Shown: positions 51,179 to 60,402, numbered from the stretch's first letter. The stretch: DNA of 64,000 nucleotides from Azospirillum humicireducens (GCF_001639105.2 NZ_CP015285.1:1666501-1730500), one strand, 5' to 3'. The notes: generated from the letters alone by a model not told the origin. Program-made: numbers and translations.

Positions 51179-51790
51179 ATGACACCGCTGCCCACAGGCG
51201 AAGACGAGCGCATCCGCATCCGCGAGGTCACGCTGCTGTCCGACGACTGGTATGTGCTGAAGAAGACCAGCTTCGACTATCGCCGCCGCGACGGCAGCTG
51301 GCAGACCTTGAGCCGCGAGACCTACGACCGCGGCAATGGGGCAGCGCTGCTGCTGTACGATCCCACCCGCAGCACCCTCCTGCTGACCCGGCAGTTCCGA
51401 TTTCCGGCCTACGTCAACGGTCATGCCGAACCGCTGCTGGAGGTGTGTGCCGGCCTGCTCGACGACCGCAGTCCGGAGGAGACGATCCGGGCGGAGGCGG
51501 CGGAGGAGCTGGGCGTGGCGGTCCGGGCGCCGCGCCGGGTGTTCGACGCCTTCATGAGCCCCGGTTCGGTGACCGAGCGGCTGGCCTTCTTCGTCGCCGA
51601 ATACCGCGCAGCCGACCGCGGAACGGGAGCCGGTGCAGGGGGCGGGATCGCCGAGGAGGGCGAGGACATCGAGGTGGTCGAGTTGACCTTCGCCGACGCC
51701 CTTGCCATGGTCGCCAGCGGGGCGATCCTGGACGGCAAAACCATCATGCTGCTGCAGTATGCCGCCCTTCACGGACTGCTGCAGCGGTGA
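51179..51790 (+). CDS. Nudix hydrolase, NudK-like
   Basis: Nucleoside-diphosphate-sugar pyrophosphatase type (GDP-mannose family) of 203 residues. The Nudix box GLLDDRSPEETIRAEAAEELGV (about residues 93-114) has the metal-binding REXXEE equivalent AEAAEEL. VLKKTSFDYRRRDGSWQTLSRETYDRGNGAALLLYD is typical of the NudK subgroup. It precedes a LysR-type gene by 47 bp. Confidence 0.88.
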   Translation: MTPLPTGEDERIRIREVTLLSDDWYVLKKTSFDYRRRDGSWQTLSRETYDRGNGAALLLYDPTRSTLLLTRQFRFPAYVNGHAEPLLEVCAGLLDDRSPEETIRAEAAEELGVAVRAPRRVFDAFMSPGSVTERLAFFVAEYRAADRGTGAGAGGGIAEEGEDIEVVELTFADALAMVASGAILDGKTIMLLQYAALHGLLQR

Positions 51791-51837
51791 CGGCCACCGC
51801 CCGCCGCGCCGGAGCAGGCGATTGGGACGGGGAGTGG

Positions 51838-52731
51838 ATGATTGACGACACGGAACTTGACTGGGAGGACATCCGCGCCTTCCTGGCCACGGCACGCTGC
51901 GGCAGCCTGTCCGGCGCTGCGCAAAAGCTGGGGTTGAGCGCGCCGACCCTGGGGCGTCGGCTGAAGCGGCTGGAGGATGCGTTGGGCGGCCCGCTGTTCG
52001 ACCGGCTGCCGAACCGGCTGGCGCTGACCGCACTCGGCCGGTCGGTGCTGGACAGTGCCGCGGCGATGGGCGACGCCGCCGCGACCTTCGCCCGCCATGC
52101 CGACCGGCTGGCCGCGGCGGCGCAGCCGGTGCGGGTGACGGCGACGACCTCCGTCTCTGCGTTCCTCACCGTCCATCTGCCCGACCTGCTCGCCGAAACG
52201 GGAGCGGACCTGACCATCCTCAGCACCCGCAACGCGTTGAACCTCGCCCAGCGGGAGGCCGACATCGCACTGCGGATGGACCGGGTTCCGGACCAGGGCG
52301 ATCTGGTCACCCGCCGTCTGGCCAGCTTCGGCTTCACGCTCTATGCGGCGCGGGGTCTGCACGCCGACTGGTCCGGCCGCTGGGACGGCGTCCCGGTGGT
52401 CGGCCTGCCGGAGACCAGACGGCGCCCCTCCCAATCGGGATGGGTGGACGACACCGTCCTGGAGCGCGGCGCCCGCATCGTGGCGCGGCTCAGCGAATTG
52501 CCAATGCGGCTCGACGCCGTTCGCCGCGGGCTGGGCCTGTCGCTGCTGCCCTGCGTGCTGGGCGATGCCGAACCGGCGCTGGTCCGCGTGGTGGAGCCGC
52601 CGGCAGCCCTGCGTGAAGACGTCCATCTGCTGGTCCACCGCGACCGGCGCGATGCGCCGGCCGTCGCGGCGGTGGTGGAGGCGCTGGTGCGTCTGTTCCG
52701 CCGCCACGCCGACGCACTGGCAGGGAAATGA
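51838..52731 (+). CDS. LysR-family transcriptional regulator
   Basis: The 297 residues begin MIDDTELDWEDIRAFLATARCGSLSGAAQKLGLSAPTLGRRLKRLEDALGGPLF-type helix-turn-helix (residues about 5-60) and continue with a substrate-binding domain. GGGGAG lies just upstream of the ATG. A GTG at 51787 overlapping the Nudix stop is possible but would add a non-conserved leader. The domain after the HTH is somewhat short and target genes are unknown. Confidence 0.9.
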   Translation: MIDDTELDWEDIRAFLATARCGSLSGAAQKLGLSAPTLGRRLKRLEDALGGPLFDRLPNRLALTALGRSVLDSAAAMGDAAATFARHADRLAAAAQPVRVTATTSVSAFLTVHLPDLLAETGADLTILSTRNALNLAQREADIALRMDRVPDQGDLVTRRLASFGFTLYAARGLHADWSGRWDGVPVVGLPETRRRPSQSGWVDDTVLERGARIVARLSELPMRLDAVRRGLGLSLLPCVLGDAEPALVRVVEPPAALREDVHLLVHRDRRDAPAVAAVVEALVRLFRRHADALAGK

Positions 52732-52734
52732 CCC

Positions 52735-54411
52735 TCAGCCGCGGCCGGCGATCAGGCTGTCGGCGGCCGCGCGGGCTTCAGCCGTGACGGTGGCGCCGGA
52801 CAGCATGCGGGCGATCTCCTCGCGCCGTTCGTCGCCGTCCAATTCGGCGACGCCGGTGGTCACCTGCTCGCCCTTCTGCGACTTCTGCACCTTCAGATGG
52901 ACGGCGCCGCGCGCCGCGACCTGCGGGCTATGGGTGACGACCAGCACCTGCAGGCCATGGCCCAGCGTCTCCAGCCGCTCGCCCACCGCCGCGGCAACGG
53001 CGCCGCCGATTCCGGTGTCCACCTCGTCGAACACCAGCGTGCCGACGGTGGAGGTCTGGGCCAGCACCACCTTCAGCGCCAGCATGAAACGCGCCAGCTC
53101 GCCGCCCGAGGCGATCTTGTTCAGTGCCCCCGGCGGGGAGCCGGGGTTGGTCGCGACCTGGAAAGCGACGCGGTCGATGCCGGACGCGTTCCATTCCGCC
53201 TCGTCGAGCGGCTCGACCAGCGTGCGGAACTTGGCCTTTTCCATCTTCAGCGGCGCCAGTTCTCCGGCCACCGCGATATCCAGCCGGCCGGCGGCCTCGC
53301 GGCGGGCGGCGCTCAGCGCCTCGGCGGCCTTGTGGAAGGTGACGCGGGCCTGCGCCGCCTCCTTCGCCAATTTGGCCAGCAGGTCGCCCTGATCCTCGAT
53401 CAGCAGCAGGCGGCCGGCCATCTCCTCGCGCAAAGCGGCCAGCGCGTCCACGTCCACGCCATGCTTGCGGGCGGCGGCGCGCAGCGCGAACAGCCGCTCC
53501 TCCAGCTTTTCCAGCGCGCGCGGGTCCATATCGACCCCGCTGGAGACGGCCTGCAGGGCGGCGATGGCCTCCCCCGCCTCGGTCGCGGCGCGGTCGAGGG
53601 CGGCGATCACCGGGTCGAGCGTGCCGCCGGCCCGGTCGGCGATGCGGCTCAAGGTGCGGATGGCCGAGGACAGAGCCCGCTCGACGCCACGGTCGCCCGA
53701 CAGCTCCGCATAGGCGGCATTCATGCCGTCGACCAGCTTCTCCCGGTGCATCAGCACCGCGCGGGTCTCCGACAGTTCCTCCTCCTCGCCGGGCTTGGGG
53801 GCGAGCGCATCCAACTCGGCCACGGCGTGGCGGAGATATTCCTCTTCGGAGCGGGCACGGGCGATGTCGGCGGCGGCGGAATGGCGCGCATCCTCGACCT
53901 GACGCCAGGCCCGGTGCGCCGCGGCGACCTGCGCCGCCTGCGCCGACAGCCCGGCATAGGCATCGAGCACGCCGCGATGGGTCTGAGGGTTCAGCAGGCC
54001 GTGGGTGTCGAACTGCCCATGCACCTCGACCAGTTCGGCGCCGAGCGACTTCAGCAGCCCGACGCCGACCGGTTGGTCGTTGACCCAGGCGCGGCTGCGC
54101 CCGTCGGTGTTGACGGTGCGGCGGATCACCAGGGCGCCATCGCCTGCATCGGCGTCGAGCCCCTGCTCCTTCAGGATGGCAAAGGCCGGGTGGTCGCCCG
54201 ACAGCTCGAACTCCGCGGTGACGGAGGCCTGATCGGCGCCATGGCGGACCAGACCGGAATCGGCCCGCGCGCCGAGGGCAAGCCCCAGCGCGTCGAGCAG
54301 GATCGACTTGCCGGCGCCGGTCTCGCCGGTCAGGGCGCACAGGCCCTTGCGGAAGGACAAGCTCAGCCGCTCGATCAGGACAACGTCCCGGATCGTCAGC
54401 GACACGAGCAT
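52735..54411 (-). CDS. recN: DNA repair protein RecN
   Basis: SMC-like ATPase for double-strand break repair, 558 residues. Walker A is GETGAGKSILLDALGLALG (about 30-48); long coiled-coil arms occupy the middle (about 150-400). The ABC signature is SGGELARFMLALKVVLA and Walker B is LVFDEVDTGIGG. The start at 54411 (MLVSLTIRDVVLIERLSLSF) matches the family. It is 8 bp downstream of bamD on the same strand. Confidence 0.96.
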   Translation of the reverse strand: MLVSLTIRDVVLIERLSLSFRKGLCALTGETGAGKSILLDALGLALGARADSGLVRHGADQASVTAEFELSGDHPAFAILKEQGLDADAGDGALVIRRTVNTDGRSRAWVNDQPVGVGLLKSLGAELVEVHGQFDTHGLLNPQTHRGVLDAYAGLSAQAAQVAAAHRAWRQVEDARHSAAADIARARSEEEYLRHAVAELDALAPKPGEEEELSETRAVLMHREKLVDGMNAAYAELSGDRGVERALSSAIRTLSRIADRAGGTLDPVIAALDRAATEAGEAIAALQAVSSGVDMDPRALEKLEERLFALRAAARKHGVDVDALAALREEMAGRLLLIEDQGDLLAKLAKEAAQARVTFHKAAEALSAARREAAGRLDIAVAGELAPLKMEKAKFRTLVEPLDEAEWNASGIDRVAFQVATNPGSPPGALNKIASGGELARFMLALKVVLAQTSTVGTLVFDEVDTGIGGAVAAAVGERLETLGHGLQVLVVTHSPQVAARGAVHLKVQKSQKGEQVTTGVAELDGDERREEIARMLSGATVTAEARAAADSLIAGRG

Positions 54412-54419
54412 GGAGCGTC

Positions 54420-55235
54420 CTAGAACAGGGAGTTCCAGGCTTTGCTGATCCACGACTTCTCGTTTCGCTCGGGACGCAGATTGGCGTCCACCAGCAGTGC
54501 GTAGCTGTCCGTGTACCATTCGCTGCCGGGGAAGTTGTGGCCGAGCACGGCCGCGGCGGCCTTCGCCTCGTCGGTCACGCCCAGCGCCAGATAGGACTCC
54601 ACCAGCCGGTGAAGCGCCTCCGCCACATGGGACGTGGTCTGGTAATTTTCAACGACGACGCGGAAGCGGTTGATCGCGGCGGTGTACTGGTGCTGACGCA
54701 GGTAGAAGCGACCGACCTCCATTTCCTTGCCGGCAAGGTGGTCGTTGGTCAGATCGATCTTCAGCTTGGCGTCGCGGGCGTATTTGCTCTCGGGGAAACG
54801 GCGCACCACCTCCGACAGGGCGTCGAGCGCCTGCCGGGTCATCCGCTGGTCGCGGCGCACATCGGTGATCTGCTCGTAATAGCACAGTGCCCGCATGTAA
54901 TAGGCATAATCGACATCCGGGCTGCCCGGATGAAGCTGGATGAAGCGATCGAGCGCCAGGATGGCGTCGTCATACTTCAGATCCTGATAGTGGGCGTAGG
55001 CGGCAAGGAGCTGCGCCTTGCTGGCCGACTCCGAATAGGGATGCTGCCGCTCCACCTCGTCGTAGAGCTTCGCGGCCTTCTTGAAGGCCTCCTCGCGCAT
55101 CGCAGCGTCGGCTTCGGACAGAAGCTGATCGGCCGGACGTTCGACATACGCGTCCTCCTTGGTGGAGGAACAGGCGGTCAGGGCGGCGGACAGGAGGATG
55201 GCCGTCAGCGGCAGGCGGTACGGGCGAGGAAGCAT
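54420..55235 (-). CDS. bamD: Outer membrane assembly lipoprotein BamD
   Basis: Component of the Bam complex that inserts beta-barrel proteins in the outer membrane. The 271 residues start with a lipoprotein signal (LTAILLSAALTACSS, lipid Cys at about 22) followed by TPR repeats: ADQLLSEADAAMREEAFKKAAKLYDEVERQHPYSESASKAQLL is the conserved start, with YYMRALCYYEQI later. Clustering with recN is common in alphaproteobacteria. Confidence 0.95.
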   Translation of the reverse strand: MLPRPYRLPLTAILLSAALTACSSTKEDAYVERPADQLLSEADAAMREEAFKKAAKLYDEVERQHPYSESASKAQLLAAYAHYQDLKYDDAILALDRFIQLHPGSPDVDYAYYMRALCYYEQITDVRRDQRMTRQALDALSEVVRRFPESKYARDAKLKIDLTNDHLAGKEMEVGRFYLRQHQYTAAINRFRVVVENYQTTSHVAEALHRLVESYLALGVTDEAKAAAAVLGHNFPGSEWYTDSYALLVDANLRPERNEKSWISKAWNSLF

Positions 55236-55390
55236 CGTCGTCTTGAGCGCTTTCGAAGTTGCCCCTGTATAGCACGCGGGGGTAAGGGCGCCGCAAGCGG
55301 TAACGCGGGGGTGGGACGGGCAATCGGATCTGGAGAGTGGAAATCCGGTCAGACCCTTCGCCCCCCGCAGGCAAAGGGCTTTTCCTTCAC

Positions 55391-56125
55391 TCACCCGAAC
55401 AGCGCGTCGATGTCGGCCTGGCTGATGTTGCCGCTGTCGGGGGTGGCTTCGGCCGGGCCGTGCAGATCCAGATCCTCGTCCTTCTTGGTGACGGACGGCG
55501 GCAGCGGCATCGCCTCGAACTCGCGCTTGTTCCACAGGCCCATCATCGCGTCGACGCGCTCCTCGATGAAGGACATGGCGCGGACGACCTTGGTGATGCG
55601 CTGGCCGGTCAAATCCTGGAAGTTGCAGGCCTCGTAGATGCGGACGATCACATCGACCATGTCGTTGACGCGGTCGTTGTGATAGCCCTCCGGCAGCGAC
55701 GACTTCAGTTCCGACACCACCTCTTCCAGCTCTTCGGCGCAGGCCATGATGGTGTTGGTCGCGGCCTCCGTCGCGGCGACGACGGCGCTCAGTTCCTGGC
55801 TGGCCTGCTGGAACTTGTCGTCGCCGGCCAGCGGGTGGCGGATGGCGGCCATCTCCACCTTGGTCGCCTTGATGCGGCCGGAGATGTCGGCGATCTCCAC
55901 CTGGATCTGGTCGATCTGCGCCGCGTCCATGGTCAGGAAGCGGTCCAGCTTGGCGCCCAGGTCGCCGATGGCGCGCAGCACCTCGGTGTTGTCGGCATGG
56001 ACCACCTGGGCCGGCACCGGAAGCGCCGCCGCGGCGGCACCGTCTTCGATCAATGCCTGGAACGGGTGCCCGGATTTGCGGGCTTTCTGAAGCTCGGCCA
56101 TGAAGGGCTTGGTCATCTGCTTCAT
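55391..56125 (-). CDS. cheZ: CheZ-type CheY-P phosphatase
   Basis: Dephosphorylates CheY-P in chemotaxis. The 244 residues are helical and contain the catalytic motif NFQDLTGQRITKVV: the Asp171 and Gln175 in DLTGQ match Asp143 and Gln147 of E. coli CheZ. The C-terminus SQADIDALFG resembles the C-terminal CheY-binding helix of CheZ and the FliM CheY-binding peptide (SQAEIDALL). The start MKQMTKPFMAEL at 56125 follows a GAGG site. The second CheZ-like gene and cheY lie upstream on the same strand. Confidence 0.9.
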   Translation of the reverse strand: MKQMTKPFMAELQKARKSGHPFQALIEDGAAAAALPVPAQVVHADNTEVLRAIGDLGAKLDRFLTMDAAQIDQIQVEIADISGRIKATKVEMAAIRHPLAGDDKFQQASQELSAVVAATEAATNTIMACAEELEEVVSELKSSLPEGYHNDRVNDMVDVIVRIYEACNFQDLTGQRITKVVRAMSFIEERVDAMMGLWNKREFEAMPLPPSVTKKDEDLDLHGPAEATPDSGNISQADIDALFG

Positions 56126-56326
56126 CCTCGGTCCCGCCTCTCGGAAACGGCCGCCTATGGCCTGGGTGGTGGCTATGTGGGGTGGTTGATCGTCTGGTTG
56201 CGTACCGGGTCTGCGTTCTGGAACCGTCGTCCGCGCCCCATGGGGCCATCGGCCGGACGGGCGGGTCAATCGGGGGAAACCTAGGGGGGAGAGGTCGGCC
56301 GGGCGGGCCGGCGCGGCTTCCCCGCC

Positions 56327-57439
56327 CTATCCGAAGAGAGCGTCGATGGCCGCCTGATCGAGGGGCACCGGCGGTTCCGCCGCCGCGGGCGGCGGGGGCG
56401 GTGCGGCGGGCTTGGGAGCGGCCTTGGCCTTCGGCGCCGCGCCGGGCGGCTTCGGTACCGGCTTCTTCGCCGGCGCGGGCGCCGGAGCCGGGCTGTCGAA
56501 CATGCTGTCGATGTCCGCCTGGCTCGATTGTACCGGTGCGGCGGCAGGGGCCGGCGCGTCGAACATGCTGTCGATGTCCGCCTGGCTCGCCTTCACCGGT
56601 GCGGCGGCGGGCGCCGGCGCATCGAACATGCTGTCGATGTCCGCTTGGCTCGCCTTCACCGGTGCGGGGGGCGGAGGAGGAGGCGGAGGAGGCGGAGGCG
56701 CGGGGGCAGGCGCCGCAACGGCGGCCGGGCTGTCGAACATGCTGTCGACATCGGCCTGGCTGACGCCGTGTCCGTCCAGCTGCGGACCGTTCAGCAGATG
56801 CGCATCCGGCCGGCTGTCGGTCTGCTCTTCCTTGATGACGATGCCGGCCAGGCCGTCCTCGCCCCAGATGCTGATCATGGCCATGACGCGCTGCTCGATG
56901 TAACGGAGCGCGTTGACCACCTTGCTGGTGCGCTGGCCGGTCAGGTCCTGGAAGGAACAGGCGGTGAAGATGTCGTTCACCTGCGTGTCGATCTCGCCGC
57001 ACATGGCGGGATCGGCCCCGCTCGCGCGCAGCTTGCCCGCCAGATCCATCAGCCGTTCGGCCGCATTCAGAATTTCGAAGGACGCCCGTTCGGTCGATAT
57101 GACGATGGCGTCGAGTTCGTTGGTGGCGGAGAGGATCTTGTCGCCGGAGCCGTCGGGTGGCCGCAGTGCCGCAACTTCCCGCCGCGCCTGTTCGATCGAT
57201 GCCGCCATTTCCATCAGCTCGCGGCGCAGGACGCCGACATGCTTGCCGGCCTCCACCGCTTCGTTCTGCCGGTTCCAGGAGTCGCGGAACTCCTGGAGCA
57301 TGGCGCGCACCTCTTCCGTCGCGGCCCCGAGGGACCGCCGGTGAAGCCGCCGCAGGAACGCCCTTCCCTTCGCCGATCGGGCGATGGCGTCCTCGATCTG
57401 CTCGAACTCCTCATCGGACAGCTGCGGAAGCTGCTCCAA
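56327..57439 (-). CDS. Second CheZ-like phosphatase with five CheY-binding-type repeats
   Basis: Likely CheY-P phosphatase. The TTG at 57439 (GGGGAG 8 bases before) gives 370 residues; a GTG at 57514 without a good ribosome site is the alternative. The helical part has CSFQDLTGQRTSKVV, with the CheZ catalytic Asp and Gln in DLTGQ (about residues 165-169). After residue 220 the sequence is an Ala/Pro linker carrying SQADVDSMFD, three copies of SQADIDSMFD and a last QAAIDALFG. These resemble the CheY-binding helix of CheZ and FliM. The poly-Pro stretch after the first copy is unusual. Confidence 0.85.
   Translation of the reverse strand: MEQLPQLSDEEFEQIEDAIARSAKGRAFLRRLHRRSLGAATEEVRAMLQEFRDSWNRQNEAVEAGKHVGVLRRELMEMAASIEQARREVAALRPPDGSGDKILSATNELDAIVISTERASFEILNAAERLMDLAGKLRASGADPAMCGEIDTQVNDIFTACSFQDLTGQRTSKVVNALRYIEQRVMAMISIWGEDGLAGIVIKEEQTDSRPDAHLLNGPQLDGHGVSQADVDSMFDSPAAVAAPAPAPPPPPPPPPPPAPVKASQADIDSMFDAPAPAAAPVKASQADIDSMFDAPAPAAAPVQSSQADIDSMFDSPAPAPAPAKKPVPKPPGAAPKAKAAPKPAAPPPPPAAAEPPVPLDQAAIDALFG
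56470..56775 (-). repeat. 63-bp tandem repeats encoding the SQADIDSMFD units
   Basis: The block GAACATGCTG recurs at 56498, 56561 and 56624 (63-bp spacing), then at 56735 (111-bp spacing because of a proline-rich insert). The repeats are in frame and encode the motif plus an Ala/Pro linker. Number of copies could vary between strains. Confidence 0.9.
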
Positions 57440-57569
57440 ACCGGTCCACTCCCCAAACTGGATTCGCCAGCCGCCCCAAGGACCGGGCACCGGGCGGCAA
57501 ATGCCGCCGTCCACCCGGACCGGTCACGATAAGCTCCGAACGTCCCTTGCGGGATCTTCCCTCGCGGGA

Positions 57570-57935
57570 TCAGCCGCCGATGACGGCCTGAATCTTCTGC
57601 TTCAGCGTGTCGGCGTTGAAAGGCTTCACGATGTAGTTGTTCACGCCGGCCTGCTTGGCGGCGATCACGTTCTCGGTCTTGCTTTCGGCGGTGACCATGA
57701 TGAAGGGCGTGGCCGCCAGCTTGGCGTCGGCGCGGATTTCCTTCAGCAGCTGGAGGCCGGTCATCGGCTCCATGTTCCAGTCGGAAATGATGAGGCCGAA
57801 CTTGCTCTCACGCAGCTTCGCCAGCGCCGACACACCGTCGCCGGCCTCGTCGATGTCGGTGTAGCCGATCTGGGTCAACAGGTTCCGCACGATGCGCCGC
57901 ATGGTGGCGTAATCATCGACGACGAGGATCTTCAT
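57570..57935 (-). CDS. cheY: Chemotaxis response regulator CheY
   Basis: Single receiver domain of 121 residues. Acidic pair Asp7-Asp8, phospho-acceptor Asp52 in ISDWNMEPMTG, Thr82 in FIMVTAES, Tyr101 and Lys104 in NYIVKPFN are all present, as in E. coli CheY. It is encoded directly before the two cheZ genes, 130 bp ahead of the first, probably as one transcription unit. The upstream region holds a 20-nt dyad at 58087. Confidence 0.96.
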   Translation of the reverse strand: MKILVVDDYATMRRIVRNLLTQIGYTDIDEAGDGVSALAKLRESKFGLIISDWNMEPMTGLQLLKEIRADAKLAATPFIMVTAESKTENVIAAKQAGVNNYIVKPFNADTLKQKIQAVIGG

Positions 57936-58086
57936 CTAGACGTCTCCGCAATAATCCGTTGCCGGTGTCTGTCCGGCCGTTACGCCCACCCGGCGCGGGG
58001 GCTGCGCCGTAATCCGGGAAGTGATGCCGACTGTAGTGCCCTAACTGCCGCCAAAAGTCATCCCCTTGGGACACACTGCATCAGCC

Positions 58087-58106
58087 TGGTAAAGAACGTG
58101 TTACCA
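58087..58106. promoter_or_regulatory. Dyad element upstream of cheY
   Basis: TGGTAAAGAACGTGTTACCA has perfect 6-bp arms TGGTAA and TTACCA around an 8-nt centre, 150 bp before the cheY ATG. It may be an operator; the bound protein is unknown. Confidence 0.35.
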
Positions 58107-58201
58107 CGCGGGACATCATCTTGCCGAATCAGGGTCATCCCCACGTATGAAGTCCCTTGAGCGGGCGGGCGCACCCGATTTGATGCGGCCTCACCCCCCG
58201 T

Positions 58202-60289
58202 TCACAGCGGCGCCGTCGCCCCGGCGAGCCAGCGGCGGGCCGCCTCGTCCAGCAGCGGCGACAGCGACTCGCGCACCCGCGCATGGTAGGCGTCGATCCA
58301 GGCGGTCTCCGCATCGGACAGCAGCGCGCGCTCGATCGCCGAGCGGTCGATCGGCACCAAGGTAAGCGGCTCGAACTCCATCATCTGGCGCTCCGCGCCG
58401 GCCGGCATCTGGCGCTCCGCGCCCTCCGGCATCTGGCCCTCCGCGCCCTCCGGCTCCACCGACCGGACGACGATCAGGTTCTCGATGCGGATGCCGTAGG
58501 CGCCGGTCTTGTAGTAGCCGGGCTCGTTGGACAGGATCATGCCCGGCTGCAGGGCCACGCTGTTGCCGACCTTGGAGATGCGCTGCGGCCCCTCATGCAC
58601 CGACAGGAAGCTGCCGACGCCGTGGCCGGTGCCGTGGTCGTAGTCCAGCCCCGCCTGCCACAGCGGCAGACGCGCCAGCGCGTCCAGCTGCGAACCCGTC
58701 GTGCCGCGCGGGAAGCGCACGGTGGACAGCGCGATGTGGCCCTTCAGCACGCGGGTGAAGCGGTCGCGCATCTCCGCCGCCAGGGCGGGATCGAGCGCGC
58801 CGACCGCCAGCGTGCGGGTGACGTCGGTGGTGCCGTCCAGATACTGGGCGCCGCTGTCCAGCAGGAACAGGCTGCCCGGTTCCAGCCGGCGGTCGGTCTC
58901 GGGAGTCACGCGGTAATGGACGATGGCGCCGTTCGGACCGGCCCCGGCGATGGTGTCGAAGCTGACACCGCGGAACCGCTCATTCTCCCGCCGGAAGGCC
59001 AGCAGCCGCTCCACCGCCGCAAGCTCGGTAAGATTGCCCTTCGGCGCCTCCTCCGAGAACCAGTGCAGGAAACGGACGATGGCGGCGCCGTCGCGGACGT
59101 GTGCGGCGCGGGTGCCGGCCAGCTCCGCCGGGTTCTTGCAGGCCTTCGGCAGGGCGCAGGGGTCGCCGTCGCGCTCCAGCTTCGCGCCGGCCAGATGCAG
59201 CCGGTCGACGATCCAGGCCGAGGTGCAGGTCGGGTCGGCCAGCACGCGGGCGGAGCCGCGGGCGACGGCGTCCAGCGCCGGCCCGAACTCCTCCACCGGC
59301 CGCACCCGCACCTGATTGCCCAGATGGGCGCGGGTCTGCGGCGCCAGCTTGCGCGGGTCGAGGAACAGGTCCACCGACGCATCGGCCGACAGGATGGCGA
59401 AGGACAGCGGCAGCGGCGTGCAAGGCACATCGGCGCCGCGGATGTTCAGCAGCCAGGCGATGCTGTCCGGCTGGGTCAGCACCGCGGCGGCGATGCCCGA
59501 CCGGCCCAGCCCGTCGGCCAGACGCGCCCGCTTGTCGGCGGAGCTTTCGCCGGCAAAGGCCTCGTCCTGCGGCATCACGGGGGCGAGCGGCGCCGGCGGC
59601 TGGCCCTGCCACACCGAATCGAGCGGATTGTCCTCGCAGGCGATCAGCAGAATCCCCGCGCGTTCCAGAGCGGCGCGGGTCTTCTCCACCCAGCCGATGG
59701 TGTGCAGCCAGGGATCGAAGCCGAAGCGCCCGCCTTCCGGCAAGGCGGCGACGATCCAGTCGGTCAGCGGATCCTCGACCAGATGCCTGTACTCGTACAG
59801 GTCTGACGGCACCTCGCTGCGGACCTGCAGGGTGTAGCGGCCGTCGACGAAGATCGCGGCGCGGTCGGATGTCACCACCGCATTGCCGGCGGACCCGGTG
59901 AAGCCGGTCAGCCAGCCCAGCCGCTGGGCGCGCGGCGGCACATATTCGCCCTGATGCTCGTCGCCGCGCGGGACGATGAAGCCGTCGAGATCCCGGCGCT
60001 TCAGCGCGGCGCGCAGATCGGCAAGCCGCTGCGCCGGACCGGGCCGGGCGGGCGGCGCCTCCGCCGCCAGGACCGCCTTCAGCGCCTGGAGTTGCTCGGC
60101 CAAGGCCGGGGGCAGGGCCTCGCCCACCAGCACCAGCCACGCCGCCGGGTCCTCCCCCTCCGGCGCCGCCAGCACGCCGGCCAGCAGCGCGCGGATATCC
60201 ATGGGGGAGCGGCCGGTTCCGGCCTCTGTCAGCAGGGTCGCAAGGGCGTCGTCGCCACGGTAGGCAGCGGAGGGAATCGCGCTGGGCAC
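58202..60289 (-). CDS. Xaa-Pro aminopeptidase (M24B)
   Basis: Dimetal aminopeptidase that removes residues before Pro, 695 residues. Two creatinase N-like domains precede the M24 domain. Metal ligands: the two Asp in DSGAQYLDGTTDVTRT, His in GTGHGVGSFL, Glu in ILSNEPGYY and Glu in IRIENLIVV. The start chosen is GTG 60289 (VPSAIPSAAYRGDDALAT), with GAGGAACAGG upstream; the frame stays open 22 codons further. A short in-frame repeat (EGAEGQMP, EGAERQMP, AGAERQM) lies near the C-terminus and is discussed separately. Confidence 0.93.
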   Translation of the reverse strand: MPSAIPSAAYRGDDALATLLTEAGTGRSPMDIRALLAGVLAAPEGEDPAAWLVLVGEALPPALAEQLQALKAVLAAEAPPARPGPAQRLADLRAALKRRDLDGFIVPRGDEHQGEYVPPRAQRLGWLTGFTGSAGNAVVTSDRAAIFVDGRYTLQVRSEVPSDLYEYRHLVEDPLTDWIVAALPEGGRFGFDPWLHTIGWVEKTRAALERAGILLIACEDNPLDSVWQGQPPAPLAPVMPQDEAFAGESSADKRARLADGLGRSGIAAAVLTQPDSIAWLLNIRGADVPCTPLPLSFAILSADASVDLFLDPRKLAPQTRAHLGNQVRVRPVEEFGPALDAVARGSARVLADPTCTSAWIVDRLHLAGAKLERDGDPCALPKACKNPAELAGTRAAHVRDGAAIVRFLHWFSEEAPKGNLTELAAVERLLAFRRENERFRGVSFDTIAGAGPNGAIVHYRVTPETDRRLEPGSLFLLDSGAQYLDGTTDVTRTLAVGALDPALAAEMRDRFTRVLKGHIALSTVRFPRGTTGSQLDALARLPLWQAGLDYDHGTGHGVGSFLSVHEGPQRISKVGNSVALQPGMILSNEPGYYKTGAYGIRIENLIVVRSVEPEGAEGQMPEGAERQMPAGAERQMMEFEPLTLVPIDRSAIERALLSDAETAWIDAYHARVRESLSPLLDEAARRWLAGATAPL
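58378..58456 (-). repeat. 24-bp tandem repeat inside the aminopeptidase gene
   Basis: The unit CATCTGGCGCTCCGCGCC recurs three times with a 24-bp period and encodes eight-residue units of type GAERQMP. It preserves the frame. Confidence 0.85.
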
Positions 60290-60402
60290 GGAACCTGTTC
60301 CTCGGAAGGGTGAAGCCTGTGGTCCCAGGCTAGGCACCCGGCCGGGCATGCGCAAGCGGCGGGGTGGCGGCTATGCCGGTTGGGGTGGGTCCAGCTCCGC
60401 CC

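Noticed and set aside
56470-56775. Possible CRISPR-like array
   Set aside because: The 63-bp units are in-frame coding repeats in a cheZ-like gene with linker codons between, with no unique spacers.
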